Of a stretch of DNA of 64,000 nucleotides, positions 36,872-46,484 are shown in pieces; the stretch's first letter is position 1, and each line of letters opens with the position of its first letter. This DNA is from Paludibacteraceae bacterium (GTDB lineage: Bacteria > Bacteroidota > Bacteroidia > Bacteroidales > Paludibacteraceae): NCBI GenBank assembly GCA_017547145.1, contig JAFYQJ010000005.1:186001-250000 (forward strand), read 5' to 3'. The notes under the pieces were generated by a model. The model worked only from the letters and a program-made list of their open reading frames with translations. It was not told where the DNA came from and searched no databases. Position numbers and translations under genes: made by a program.

Positions 36872-37363
36872 ATGAAAGACTTTGCAGCAATAGATTTCGA
36901 AACAGCTAACAATGACCGTTCTTCAGTTTGCTCCGTTGGAATAGTCATTGTCCGAAATGGAGAGATTGTAGATAATTTCTACTCGCTCATCCAGCCAGAG
37001 CCAAACTATTATAATTACTGGTGTTCTCAGGTTCATGGGCTTTGCTGTCAGGACACTGACGACGCTCCTGTCTTTCCAAAGGTTTGGGCACAGATTGAGC
37101 CTCTCATTGAGGGATTGCCCCTCGTGGCTCACAACAAGCCATTTGACGAGGGTTGTCTGAAATCGGTATTCCGTGTCTATCAGATGGATTATCCTGACTA
37201 CAAGTTTTATGACACACTATGTGTTTCACGGCGTGTGCTTCCAGATTTAGAGAATCACCAGCTTCACACTGTAGCCGCTGCTTGTGGCTATCAGTTGGAA
37301 AACCATCACCACGCGCTGGCTGATGCAGAGGCGTGTGCATGGATAGCGAGAGAAATATTATAG
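36872..37363 (+). CDS. DEDDh 3'-5' exonuclease (DnaQ/epsilon-like)
   Basis: The 163-residue protein has all five DEDDh residues in context: AIDFETAN (Exo I, Asp and Glu), VAHNKPFDEGCL (Exo II, Asp), and HHHALADAEACA (Exo III, His and Asp). It is a stand-alone proofreading-type exonuclease, close to the epsilon subunit domain. It is 49 bp after WYL gene 1. The presence of a DnaE-like polymerase downstream suggests the two may form a polymerase-proofreader pair. A 20-codon copy of its last residues occurs at 60680. Confidence 0.85.
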   Translation: MKDFAAIDFETANNDRSSVCSVGIVIVRNGEIVDNFYSLIQPEPNYYNYWCSQVHGLCCQDTDDAPVFPKVWAQIEPLIEGLPLVAHNKPFDEGCLKSVFRVYQMDYPDYKFYDTLCVSRRVLPDLENHQLHTVAAACGYQLENHHHALADAEACAWIAREIL

Positions 37364-37383
37364 TTACCTAAAACGATATTATT

Positions 37384-38070
37384 ATGGAATTATTAAAAAA
37401 AATAGATGCCATACTTGGACAATTAAAAGAGATTCTGAGTTTAAGTAACCCAGATACTGAAAATCTGAAGAAACAGATTGATATAATTGAAAATGAAGAA
37501 TTGCTCAAACTGGATGATGAGTTCGACGACTGGAGAGGTCAAATATACGACCAATGAAATTCTAATGAAGAAACCGACAAACTAATTGATAAAATCGGAG
37601 ACAAGTTTATTGAAGCAGATACTCTAATCAACTCTATATGTGAGAAATTTGGATTGGAAGAAGAATACGATGACGGCGATGATGGCTTTTTAGATCCACT
37701 TGACGATGATGACGACGATGATGATAGTAATGACGAAGATGAGTATGACATAGTTTTAGATGAGGTTTCGAGAAGTGCGCTTAAAGCCATTGGTCTTGAC
37801 AATGAAGATGAACAAAGCATTAACCTGATGGGGGCAATACTTATCGGGATATCTTCAGAAGAGAGTGATGAAGCTATAGCAGGAAGAGCTTTTGCCCAAC
37901 TTGCAATGTCGGGCTTTATGCTTCCCATGGAGGATATAAAGGATATGTGTAGAAAAACCCGTGAAAATTGTAAGAAGCAACTTTTCGGATTACAAATCGC
38001 TTTCAACAGCCTGAGAGAATATAATTGCAGTGCACTTGATGCATTGTCACAGATAGAAATGTTTCTATAA
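37384..38070 (+). pseudogene. Unknown acidic protein, interrupted by an in-frame TGA
   Basis: From ATG 37384 the frame encodes MELLKKIDAILGQLKEILSL ... WRGQIYDQ (57 residues), then TGA at 37555-37557, and then continues in the same frame as NSNEETDKLIDKIGDKFIEA, a strongly acidic stretch (DPLDDDDDDDDSNDEDEYD) and a helical C-terminal half to 38070. The two parts together would give about 228 residues. The N-terminal half looks like a coiled coil. I do not recognise a family. It could be one gene with a nonsense mutation, or two genes with the second starting at ATG 37654. It is 20 bp after the exonuclease. Confidence 0.5.
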
Positions 38071-38083
38071 AACATTATGACCT

Positions 38084-40102
38084 ATGAGAATACAAGATTT
38101 ATTACCCAAAATAGATGTCAACGATAATTGGGGAAAAGATTATAGAAAATTCGTTCCTCAATTTATATCGTATGCTAAAGAAAGGATACATGTAAATAAT
38201 TGGAAACATGAGGTCCGCGACCAATTGTTCCGCTCCGTCAATTGTATTTCTTCATTAAGGCAAGGCAATTTTTACCTTAACGAAAGGGATATTATACAAG
38301 AACATTGGGATGAACTTATATCACCTTTAGGTATTATCGTTGATAACCCGGAAACTTTCTGCATTGAGCAATGTTATGAAATCATTCGTATAATTAAGAA
38401 GTATACAGAAGCTAACAGACCTGCAGCATCACTCCGATTTATTTCAGCTTTTCAGCCAACCCAATTAAGTACCACTGTGACGTGGTATTACTTGGATGAA
38501 ATATACAACAGCATGAAAAAGGCTGGTATAGATTTGCCAGAAGGTTATGGTGGGGATGCAATACAAAAAAGTCACTATATTCAGGCCTTTCTCAAAGAGA
38601 GTTATCCAAATGTTGATGATATTGAAAGGGGAACATATGCCTGGAGAATACCAGATTTGTTACGTGAATCTCCGAAAGCATCACCTCAAAACATCTCTCA
38701 TTCTACAGATGAAGCTCCATTATCCATAACTGCTGATATTTTTTCAGTTTCAGATGTGTTGAAAATGCCTCTTGCCATACCAGATTATCAACGTCCATAT
38801 GTCTGGAGTACAACCAATGTCAATCAAATGCTTAGTGACATCAAAAATAGTATGGAACAAGGAAAGAGGCAGTATAGAATAGGAAGTATCATACTCCATA
38901 ATGATGACATTGTTGACGGACAACAGCGAATTACAACAATTAGTTTAATAAAACTCGTTTGGGCAAAGATTGAGAGTCCAGATAAAGAAAAGGGATGTGA
39001 GTTAAAATTTGCCCATGAACAATCATTCAGCCACATTCAAGAGAATTATGAATATATAAACAGGTGGTTTAATGGAATCCCAGAAAATAGACGTATGGAA
39101 TTCATTTCTTACCTTGATAAATGTTGTGAATTCGTTGTCGTTCGCGTCTCAGGGAAAGACAGCCTTTCTTTGGCCTTTAAGTTGTTTGATTCTCAGAATG
39201 GACGTGGGAAACCTTTGGAAGCATACAACCTCCTAAAGGCGTTTCACCTAAGAGCAATGGCAAATAGCGACGAGAATCAGAAGATTACTTGCGACAGAGA
39301 GTGGGAACAGAACACAAGGTTTGGAAGGAATACAAATGACGGTATTATTGCTTATGATATATTAAAACATCTTTTTGACGAACAGTTATACAGAACCCGC
39401 ATTTGGTGCAGGAACTCAGAAGCGTGGTCTTTTTCAAAGAAAAGAATCAAAGAGTTTAAAGGAATGCAGATAGATAAATTACATGCAGTCGATTTCCCAT
39501 TCCAAAATAAGCAATTGTTACTATTTATGACTGAGAAATTCTATCAGATGTTCCTGAAAGACACCATGCCTACATGTTCAAGGTTTAGCGATGGGGACGG
39601 TGCCGACATAAATCCTTTTGTGTCTATTAATCAGCCTATTGTCAATGGTAACAGTTTTTTTGATTACATTCGATCATATGCAGAGATTTACAAAAAGCTG
39701 TTTCTTGAGCTAGACTCCTACCAGATGTATGATTTTAAGGTGTTTTATGTAAAGTATTGCCTTTCTTATAACGGGCATTGGCGTATTGGGGATAATTATA
39801 TAAGAGAAATGTACAAGTCTCTCATAATGCTTTTGTTTGATAAGTTTGGTGAAAATGGTGTTAATGCATATCATCGCCATTTATATGTTTTAGCATATAG
39901 CCTGCGCAGGAAGCAATCCCGTGTTTACTATTCTACAGTAGCCAAATATCCTGCTCATCTTTTCTCGATAATTGAAAATGCGAAAGATCTGTTTTCTTTG
40001 AGAAAGCTAGAAGCCCTTATTGCACAGCCAAAATATCGAGAGATAAAGAATGGATATGAATTCCCGTGGTATGATGAAGTTCTTAAATCCGTAATATCAT
40101 AA
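38084..40102 (+). CDS. DUF262 protein (GmrS-like), copy a
   Basis: The 672-residue protein has an N-terminal extension of about 220 residues with no recognised domain, then a DUF262 domain: LAIPDYQRPYVW (about 233-244), a GSIIL strand, and DGQQRITTISLIKL (about 278-291), with a later SQNGRGKPLEAYNLLKAF motif. DUF262 is a ParB/Srx-like nuclease or NTPase fold found in GmrSD type IV restriction enzymes. No HNH (DUF1524) domain is visible at the C-terminus, so it is the S-like half without the D half. It is 13 bp behind the acidic gene and 5 bp before copy b. Confidence 0.8.
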   Translation: MRIQDLLPKIDVNDNWGKDYRKFVPQFISYAKERIHVNNWKHEVRDQLFRSVNCISSLRQGNFYLNERDIIQEHWDELISPLGIIVDNPETFCIEQCYEIIRIIKKYTEANRPAASLRFISAFQPTQLSTTVTWYYLDEIYNSMKKAGIDLPEGYGGDAIQKSHYIQAFLKESYPNVDDIERGTYAWRIPDLLRESPKASPQNISHSTDEAPLSITADIFSVSDVLKMPLAIPDYQRPYVWSTTNVNQMLSDIKNSMEQGKRQYRIGSIILHNDDIVDGQQRITTISLIKLVWAKIESPDKEKGCELKFAHEQSFSHIQENYEYINRWFNGIPENRRMEFISYLDKCCEFVVVRVSGKDSLSLAFKLFDSQNGRGKPLEAYNLLKAFHLRAMANSDENQKITCDREWEQNTRFGRNTNDGIIAYDILKHLFDEQLYRTRIWCRNSEAWSFSKKRIKEFKGMQIDKLHAVDFPFQNKQLLLFMTEKFYQMFLKDTMPTCSRFSDGDGADINPFVSINQPIVNGNSFFDYIRSYAEIYKKLFLELDSYQMYDFKVFYVKYCLSYNGHWRIGDNYIREMYKSLIMLLFDKFGENGVNAYHRHLYVLAYSLRRKQSRVYYSTVAKYPAHLFSIIENAKDLFSLRKLEALIAQPKYREIKNGYEFPWYDEVLKSVIS

Positions 40103-40107
40103 TTATT

Positions 40108-42093
40108 ATGAATAGAATTAAAGATGCAGATGTCCTTTGCATTGAAAATATTTTTAAGGACAAATATATAATACCTCTTTATCAGAGAAATTTCGCGTGG
40201 GGCGAAGAACAAATATCCAGACTCCTCCAGGACATTTATGAAAGTATGTGTTCAGGGGACGAACACTTTTACATAGGAAGTCTGATTGTACTTCAAAGAG
40301 GTAATGGTGAATTTGAAGTTATTGATGGTCAACAACGTCTCACGATGCTTTCTATTCTTTCCGGTATTTTGGACATGGGCATACATCTAAGCCTTCGTTA
40401 TGACTCCAGGCCAGAGGTTGAGGACTTTTTCCGCATCCTAAATAATGGCGTTGTACCCAAAAATAGGAAAGAAAGTTCTATTTCTCATTTTTTTGATGCA
40501 ATAGATCTAGTTTGGACAACACAGTTAGATGTAGAGAAATCAGAGCCTATAACTCTTAAATCCGAGACTGTCAAGAACAAAATGGTGGATTTTATAAAAC
40601 ACAATGTTTGTCTTGTGCGCGAAATTATGCCAAATGACACAGATGTCGCCGCTTATTTCGAAATTATGAACAACAGAGGCGAACAACTTCAAGAACATGA
40701 GATTATTAAAGGCTTACTTCTTGGTAAACTTCACGAAAAAGGGAGCGATGAGTATTCGTCCGTCTGCTCTAAGATATGGGATGCTTGCTCTCAAATGGAA
40801 ACTAGAATTCAAAAATCCTTTGGCTCCTCATCAAGACTATTGCTGTTTGGAGAAAATTGTGATTCCTTAAATTTGGTTGGAGCATCAGATGACGCAAACT
40901 ATGGATCTCAAAATGAACCTCTGCTTAAGCTGCTGAAAGTCCAATCAAAAGATGTAGAGGCGTTGACTCTAGAGGAAATTGTGAATAGTCATATAAATGT
41001 TGAGATCGAAAATGATTCATTGGATGACGATGAGAAATCTCCTAAAGAAGAGTCTATCATTGATTTTCCAAATTTCCTGATGCACATTTTCAGACTATAT
41101 TATAATCAGACCTATCGTTCAAGTTTCCATGATGAAAATGAAGCAAAGGACATTCCTCTTAGCGAAAAGTATTTACTAAAGGTTTACAATGTAATCAAGC
41201 AGGACATAAATCCTACCGATTTCTTCTTGCGATTGTTATATTGTAGGGTAGTATTTGACCGATATATTGTTAAGTCAAATGTTACAGAGGATGATGAAAA
41301 GCGTGAATGGGTTTTGCTTAAACCATATATTTATGAGGATAAAAATCGCGGGACCAAGACACTGCGCTTCAAACAGACATATGATGAAAAGGAACATGAA
41401 GCGATTGTTCGTTCTATTTCCTGTCTGCAAGTTTCATTCCGAGCAAAGCCTTATAAGAATTTCCTCCAGTCTATCCTTAAGTGGTTTGTGCATAGCAATC
41501 CTCAGATTGCAGCCGACATGTATTTGGAAAAACTTCATGAACTGATGCTCAGTGAATTCAATAGGACATCTTCTGATTATATTGGGATAACCGAATATGA
41601 TGACAAACGTCAAGGAACCAGCGTCCCTCATTACTTATTCAACTTTACAGATTATCTTTATTGGTGGATGAAAAATATTAATTTTGTTGTTAATTGGAAT
41701 GATACTACACCTGAACAGTTGCAAACAATTACAAATGAGATTGAACTAATTCGCAAAACCGACTTTAGATTCTTAAACAGAAATTCCGTTGAGCATCACT
41801 ATCCACAAAAACGTCAGGAAGAACATGATAATGAAGGTGTATCTGACTTCTATTTAAATTGTTTGGGAAATCTAGTTCTTATTAGCAAATCTGTTAATTC
41901 ACGTTTGTCTGACAAAAATCCAATAGACAAGGCTGCCTTATATTCAGAAAGAACAGACTTGCCACCAACTAGGCAAATTATTTATAATATAACCAGGAAT
42001 AAAGGATGGGGTAAAAATGAAATTTCCAATCATTTAGGTTGTATTGAAGCTATCTTATCTCATCGAAAACAAATATTACAGACGATTAAATAA
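40108..42093 (+). CDS. DUF262-DUF1524 protein (GmrSD-like), copy b
   Basis: The 661-residue protein starts with a DUF262 domain (IIPLYQRNFAWGEEQI, residues about 18-33; VIDGQQRLTMLSILSG about 71-86; MNNRGEQLQEHEIIKGLLL about 190-208) and ends with an HNH-type DUF1524 domain (SVEHHYPQKR and NCLGNLVLISKSVNSRLSDKNP). That is the full GmrSD arrangement, a type IV restriction enzyme that cuts modified phage DNA. Substrate for this one is unknown. It follows copy a by 5 bp. A hypervariable Asp/Glu-rich middle (about 290-320) separates the domains. Confidence 0.85.
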   Translation: MNRIKDADVLCIENIFKDKYIIPLYQRNFAWGEEQISRLLQDIYESMCSGDEHFYIGSLIVLQRGNGEFEVIDGQQRLTMLSILSGILDMGIHLSLRYDSRPEVEDFFRILNNGVVPKNRKESSISHFFDAIDLVWTTQLDVEKSEPITLKSETVKNKMVDFIKHNVCLVREIMPNDTDVAAYFEIMNNRGEQLQEHEIIKGLLLGKLHEKGSDEYSSVCSKIWDACSQMETRIQKSFGSSSRLLLFGENCDSLNLVGASDDANYGSQNEPLLKLLKVQSKDVEALTLEEIVNSHINVEIENDSLDDDEKSPKEESIIDFPNFLMHIFRLYYNQTYRSSFHDENEAKDIPLSEKYLLKVYNVIKQDINPTDFFLRLLYCRVVFDRYIVKSNVTEDDEKREWVLLKPYIYEDKNRGTKTLRFKQTYDEKEHEAIVRSISCLQVSFRAKPYKNFLQSILKWFVHSNPQIAADMYLEKLHELMLSEFNRTSSDYIGITEYDDKRQGTSVPHYLFNFTDYLYWWMKNINFVVNWNDTTPEQLQTITNEIELIRKTDFRFLNRNSVEHHYPQKRQEEHDNEGVSDFYLNCLGNLVLISKSVNSRLSDKNPIDKAALYSERTDLPPTRQIIYNITRNKGWGKNEISNHLGCIEAILSHRKQILQTIK

Positions 42094-42146
42094 TACAGTT
42101 CGACCGCAATCGTATTATTTTTATAGTATTTAGCATTTTTCTATGA

Positions 42147-42184
42147 CCTCTGCCACAAGTTGGCTGGGGTCTTTGTTTTCTTTG
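42147..42184 (+). promoter_or_regulatory. Shared operator-promoter, site C (before the small ORF and dnaE-like gene)
   Basis: CCTCTGCCACAAGTTGGC with the GCCA-N5-TGGC repeat at 42152-42164; 12 bp later TTTCTTTG (42177-42184), one mismatch from TAnnTTTG. It lies between DUF262 copy b and the DnaE-like gene, so the polymerase may be transcribed separately. Confidence 0.55.
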
Positions 42185-42286
42185 CATCAAAAAAGTTATG
42201 ATTATATAGGGGTAAAAATAAAAAGTACAAGCAATAGATTGTAATTGTTTGATATATAGCGATGTTATCCACCTGACTTCGATGAC

Positions 42287-42448
42287 ATGCGTAAATGGAA
42301 CAATACAATTCAGAAGATGGCTGATGCCTTTGAGTTGATGAAGTATGCTGGTGCAACACATACTGAGGAAGAGGAACGAACTATCGAGCAAGGACTTGAT
42401 TTATTCCGTAAATATTATCGTATTAACAATAAAATAGTGCATATATGA
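42287..42448 (+). CDS. Small ORF of unknown function, translationally coupled to the DnaE-like gene
   Basis: A 53-residue frame starting MRKWNNTIQKMADAFELM and ending FRKYYRINNKIVHI overlaps the start of the polymerase gene by 4 bases (ATGA). The frame is open upstream to 42260 without another start. The pattern (W..T...MADAFEL ... E...I..GLDLF.KYY) resembles the C-terminal part of a phage-type hypothetical protein, so it may be a truncated remnant kept as a coupling leader. Confidence in a real product is low. Confidence 0.35.
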   Translation: MRKWNNTIQKMADAFELMKYAGATHTEEEERTIEQGLDLFRKYYRINNKIVHI

Positions 42449-44182
42449 AAACTCCAAATTTCGTACATCTTAATGTACATTCACATTATTCTATTCTTAA
42501 CGGATGCTCCACCATCCAACAAATTGTGGACTCAGCCATAAAAAACAGGATGCCAGGCATAGCCATCACAGACTATGGGAATATGTTTGGTATTATGGAG
42601 TTCATTGAATACGTGGCTCGCATCAATAAAGAAAGACAAGAAGAAGGGAAAGAAACAATTTAAGCCTATTATTGGTTGTGAATTGTATGTTGCCAAGCAT
42701 GGTTCTAAAGAACAGAAGAATGGAGTCAAGGATATTAAGGGCTATCATCTGACAGTTCTCGCTAAAAATCTGGTTGGCTATAAGAACCTTATCAAGATTG
42801 TAAGCAATGCCTGGACTGACGGATTCTATGCGGCTCCTCGAACAGACCGTAAGGATTTGGAGAGTTATCACGAGGGATTGATAATCCTATCAGGCGGCTT
42901 GGGCAGTGAGGTGTTCACTCATATCTACAAAGAGGATATGGCTGCATTAGAAGAGACCATCAAATGGCATAAACAAGTCTTTGGCGGTGAGTATTATCTT
43001 GAAATTCGCCGTGAAGCAGACTATAACCTTTCAAAAGACGCTCCAAGCGAACTTATGATTGAACAGGAAAAAGTAAATCAAGTTCTCATACAGAAATCGA
43101 AAGAATATGGCGTTAAGGTAGTTGCAACAAACGATGTCCATTATGTCAATCCTGAGGACTTAATCGTTTATAACATCCAACAATGTATTGCTGCGGGGAA
43201 AACCTTGGAAGAATATGATACAGATCCACTTCGATTTCGCTGGTTAAGAAGCAAACGTGAAATGTGTGACTTGTTCTCAGATATTCCATCGGCCATTTCT
43301 AACACGATGGAGATATTCGACAAGGTTGAGACATACAATATTCATCATGCTCCTGTTATGCCACCAGTTGCAATACCAGAAGGATTTCACAATGATTCAG
43401 ACTATTTGGAACGACTGACATACACGAAAGCAAAGTATATCTATAGTGTTCCTCTTCCAGAAGAAGTTGATGACCGTCTCAAATTTGAATTGGAAATCAT
43501 CAAAAAGAATGGAGCAGAAAGATACTTCCTGTTTATACAGGATGTAGTTAACTATGCAGAAAAAGAGTTGGGCGCATTAGTTGGTCCTGGACGTGGATCA
43601 GCAGCTGGGAGTCTGGTTGCATACTGTTTGGGAATAACCAAGATAGACCCTTTGAAACACGATTTGTTGTTTGAACGCTTTATGTGTCCTGATAGGCAAA
43701 TGCTTCCGGATATAGATTTGTACTTTGATGAAGAGGGACGGTCTCATGTCATAGAATGGCTCGAAAAGAAATATGGGAAGGAATACTGTGCACATATCAT
43801 AAGATACTCAACATTTAGCACGAGGTCAGCATTTAGTTCTATAGCACAAGTAAAACAGTTGCCAGCAGAAACAGCTAATGCCATACACCAAGCAATTCCT
43901 GTGTATTTCCCTTATTATCCGAAGACTATGGATAGTGCAAATGGAGAAATGATACTACCAATGGAATATGAAAGCATTATGCCAAGAAAGAAATTCAATG
44001 TGTTAGTGGTAAAGAAAAACGGAAAATATGGTGTAATTGATAATCAAGGAAAAGCTATCCTTCCAATGGAATATGATGCAATAAGTATTAGCAACGAACG
44101 CGGTCTAGCGGAGATTGCAGTCAGTAAAGATGGTGAGGCATATTTCATAAATGAGCAAGGCGAACGGGTTAGTGAAAACTAA
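42445..44182 (+). pseudogene. DnaE-like polymerase N-terminal half fused to WG-repeat tail; frameshifted
   Basis: Residues from the start encode a PHP domain (FVHLNVHSHYSILNG), shift frame within 42626-42650 (first frame stops at 42663; the second continues KKQFKPIIGCELYVAKHGS), and proceed through the Pol III alpha palm: LVGPGRGSAAGSLVAYCLGITKIDPLKHDLLFERF and PDIDLYFDEEGR with two catalytic Asp. PHP ligands are partly lost (HLNVH for HxHxH; TDYGN for TDHGN). At about 43919-43940 the sequence switches to WG repeats (NGEMILPMEYESI ... KNGKYGVIDNQGKAILPMEYD). The missing polymerase half lies at 57499 on the other strand. A chromosomal dnaE is presumably elsewhere. Confidence 0.8.
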
Positions 44183-44291
44183 CCTGTTTTCCCTCTATCC
44201 GTACGCTATCAATTACGGTAGATACACGTTAGATACCTATATGAGTACCGAGGAAACACCATAAGTTGCACCTACCAAACCCTAGAAAAAT

Positions 44292-44337
44292 GTGGCAATT
44301 TCGCAATAAAATGCCACATTTTGGCAGTTATACTTGC
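44292..44337 (+). promoter_or_regulatory. Related operator, site D (before WYL gene 2)
   Basis: GCCACATTTTGGC (44314-44326) is the same GCCA-N5-TGGC repeat, and TGTGGCA (44292-44298) with TGCCACA (44313-44319) forms a wider inverted repeat. A TATACTTG -7-like box follows at 44330-44337, so spacing here is 3 bp, not 12. This placement over the promoter suits autorepression. Confidence 0.5.
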
Positions 44338-44384
44338 ATATGTATAAGAAATTTTGTACTTCTGTGGCATTAAATGCTAATCTT

Positions 44385-45293
44385 ATGCCCAAACAAAACA
44401 CAGCTCTTTTGCTCAGCCGATATATCTGGCTGATTGATACCATCTATTCTGCTGGTAGTATTTCTCGTGAAGAGATTGACCGTCGTTGGTGCCGTTCCTT
44501 GCTCAGCGAAGGCGAGATGGCTATTCCCGAACGCACTTTCCATCGCTATAAAGATGCTATTCAGGAGCTATTTCAGATCAATATCGCCTTCAGCAAATCG
44601 CGTGGCTATTATATCGAAAACACCACCGATTTTCAAAGAAACGAGCTTCGCAAGTGGCTAATAAGCACATTTGCAGTCAATAATCTCATCAACGAAGGTG
44701 TACATCTGCGCAAACATATTGGCTTCGAACCCATGCCTTCAGGGCAGCAATATCTTACGACTATCTTAGAGGCTATCCGTGATAGAGTGCGTTTGCGTGT
44801 AACGCATCAGGGCTTTTCCAAGTCCGAGGCCAAGTCTTTTACGATTGCGCCTTACGGACTAAAGGTATTCAAGCAGCGTTGGTACGTCTTGGCTGCATCT
44901 GAGTATCCCGATGGACGATTATTGGTTTATAGTCTTGACCGCTTCACGGATGTCGAGCGCACAGATATTAGCTATACGATTCCCTCCGACTTTGATATTA
45001 ATGAGTACTTCCGTTCTTTCTATGGTGTCTCCAATCTTTCAAACGCTCAACCTGAGATTGTGCAATTGCGCATAGATGCTTCGCAGGTGAAGTTCTTCCG
45101 CACTTTGCCTTTGCACCACTCACAAGAGGAGATTGAAACAACGGACGCATATTCTGTATTTCAGTATTACTTAGTCCCCACTTTCGAACTTACCAAAGAG
45201 ATCCTCTCCAACACACCATATATCGAAGTTCTACTCCCTCAATCCCTCCGCGAGGAGATTAAGGAGAAAGTGAAGAAAATGGGTGAGAGGTAA
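44385..45293 (+). CDS. WYL-domain transcriptional regulator 2
   Basis: The protein, about 302 residues from ATG 44385, parallels WYL regulator 1: LLLSRYIWLIDTIYSAGSISREEIDRRW at the helix-turn-helix, IPERTFHRYKDAIQELFQINI, and the WYL core RLRVTHQGF ... PYGLKVFKQRWYVLAASE ... VYSLDRFTDV. The upstream in-frame start at 44334 would lie inside the promoter. If the proposed inversion is undone, this gene would follow the WG-repeat gene on the minus strand. Its GC content is higher than that of the surrounding DNA. Confidence 0.85.
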   Translation: MPKQNTALLLSRYIWLIDTIYSAGSISREEIDRRWCRSLLSEGEMAIPERTFHRYKDAIQELFQINIAFSKSRGYYIENTTDFQRNELRKWLISTFAVNNLINEGVHLRKHIGFEPMPSGQQYLTTILEAIRDRVRLRVTHQGFSKSEAKSFTIAPYGLKVFKQRWYVLAASEYPDGRLLVYSLDRFTDVERTDISYTIPSDFDINEYFRSFYGVSNLSNAQPEIVQLRIDASQVKFFRTLPLHHSQEEIETTDAYSVFQYYLVPTFELTKEILSNTPYIEVLLPQSLREEIKEKVKKMGER

Positions 45294-45325
45294 ACGAAAA
45301 AGATGGGCAAGTTCCTATTCTTTTT

Positions 45326-45979
45326 TTGGAGGCAAAGTCCATTGCTGCAGAGTCAAATGTGACTGAGGACGTTTGCGATGCCGAGGAGGTCGAGGAGATT
45401 GCCGAGGATATAACAATTGCAAATACTAAGGTCATAGAAGAAGCCAATCCCGGCAATGAGCCATCCACTGTTTCGGTCGCCCCAGCCAGCTCGACCTATC
45501 AGCAGGGTATTGATGACTTCTATCAGAGTCAGGCAGAAAGCCAGAAGAGGAAACTGGAAACCATTCAGGAATACATCTGCTACATCATGTCTCCTTTTGT
45601 CTATGAGGAGGACATGGACGAGTTCTGCACCGACCTTTTGAGATTTGCCATGGATCACAGCTACCGTCCAGAAGCTGAGTGGAAGAGATACAAGACTAAG
45701 CTGAGCAGCTTCGATGTCCGCCATCTGGTATGGAACATTGCCACAAGATTGGGACTCGGCAAAGGCAAAATTTACAGCAACGATGATTGCGCCTGTTATA
45801 TCGAACGTCGTTTTGCTTCATTGTGCAAGATGGTTAATGGAGAACCGTTGTCACATAATACACTCAGGAATCTGACAGTCACATCAAACAGTGACCAGAT
45901 TCATTGCGATTATCCAGGAAAAGACGGATTGCTGTTCCATATCCCTTCACAGCTAGGTCAAGAGAAAGACAGAGGCTAA
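45326..45979 (+). CDS. Unknown protein, possibly 5'-truncated
   Basis: The 217-residue frame has only a TTG at 45326 as a possible start; the frame is open upstream to 45287 with no ATG. The N-terminal 70 residues are acidic and low in complexity (EEVEEIAEDITIANTKVIEEAN), the rest is a helical domain (YICYIMSPFVYEEDMDEFCTDLLRFAMD ... WNIATRLGLGKGKIYSNDDCACYIERRF) that I do not recognise. The lack of a good start 33 bp after the WYL stop suggests a 5' deletion or a start read through from upstream. Confidence 0.45.
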   Translation: MEAKSIAAESNVTEDVCDAEEVEEIAEDITIANTKVIEEANPGNEPSTVSVAPASSTYQQGIDDFYQSQAESQKRKLETIQEYICYIMSPFVYEEDMDEFCTDLLRFAMDHSYRPEAEWKRYKTKLSSFDVRHLVWNIATRLGLGKGKIYSNDDCACYIERRFASLCKMVNGEPLSHNTLRNLTVTSNSDQIHCDYPGKDGLLFHIPSQLGQEKDRG

Positions 45980-46095
45980 TCTCTCTCTCCAATCTGGAAT
46001 CAATACTTAAACATCACATCATGGGCCATATCAGTGGGAAATCTAATGGTGATTCTCTTCATGAGTTCTACTCTACTTCGAAAATCGCTATTTAG

Positions 46096-46365
46096 AAACA
46101 GCTAGAAGAAGACCCAGTTCCATCAATCAAGAAATAGACTAATGATGACCTACCGATGGAAAAGTTCTAGATGGATGGTCTCAGCCAATTCAGTGAAAGT
46201 GAACTGTTGGCCATCATCATTGGCAATTGATCGAAGGAGTTTCCAACCGTAGATTTCATGAATTAGATGCTAGATGACTGAGGCAATGACCTTCCAAATT
46301 TTGTATTGAGCCATAGTAAAAAGAATATCGTCATTAAAGCACATGTCCCAACTGCAAGCAGATGA
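46096..46365 (+). pseudogene. RadC-like protein remnant with several stop codons
   Basis: One frame reads KQLEEDPVPSIKK-stop-TNDDLPMEKF-stop-MDGLSQFSESELLAIIIGN-stop-SKEF. The block LSxxELLAIIIG is the N-terminal helix-hairpin part of RadC/UPF0758 proteins (usual LSDAELLAILIGSG), and the context DDLPMEK fits DRPREK. At least five in-frame stops show true decay rather than a single sequencing error. The C-terminal JAB domain is absent. 46366-46484 holds nothing I recognise. Confidence 0.55.
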
Positions 46366-46484
46366 GACACGATATAATCTTTTTATAGTGCAGATGGGGG
46401 CAACGGGGCTTCCCAGAAACACTTCTGCGATATAAAGATAGGATTAAATATACAAGTTTATTATCTAATTGTTCACAAATAACA

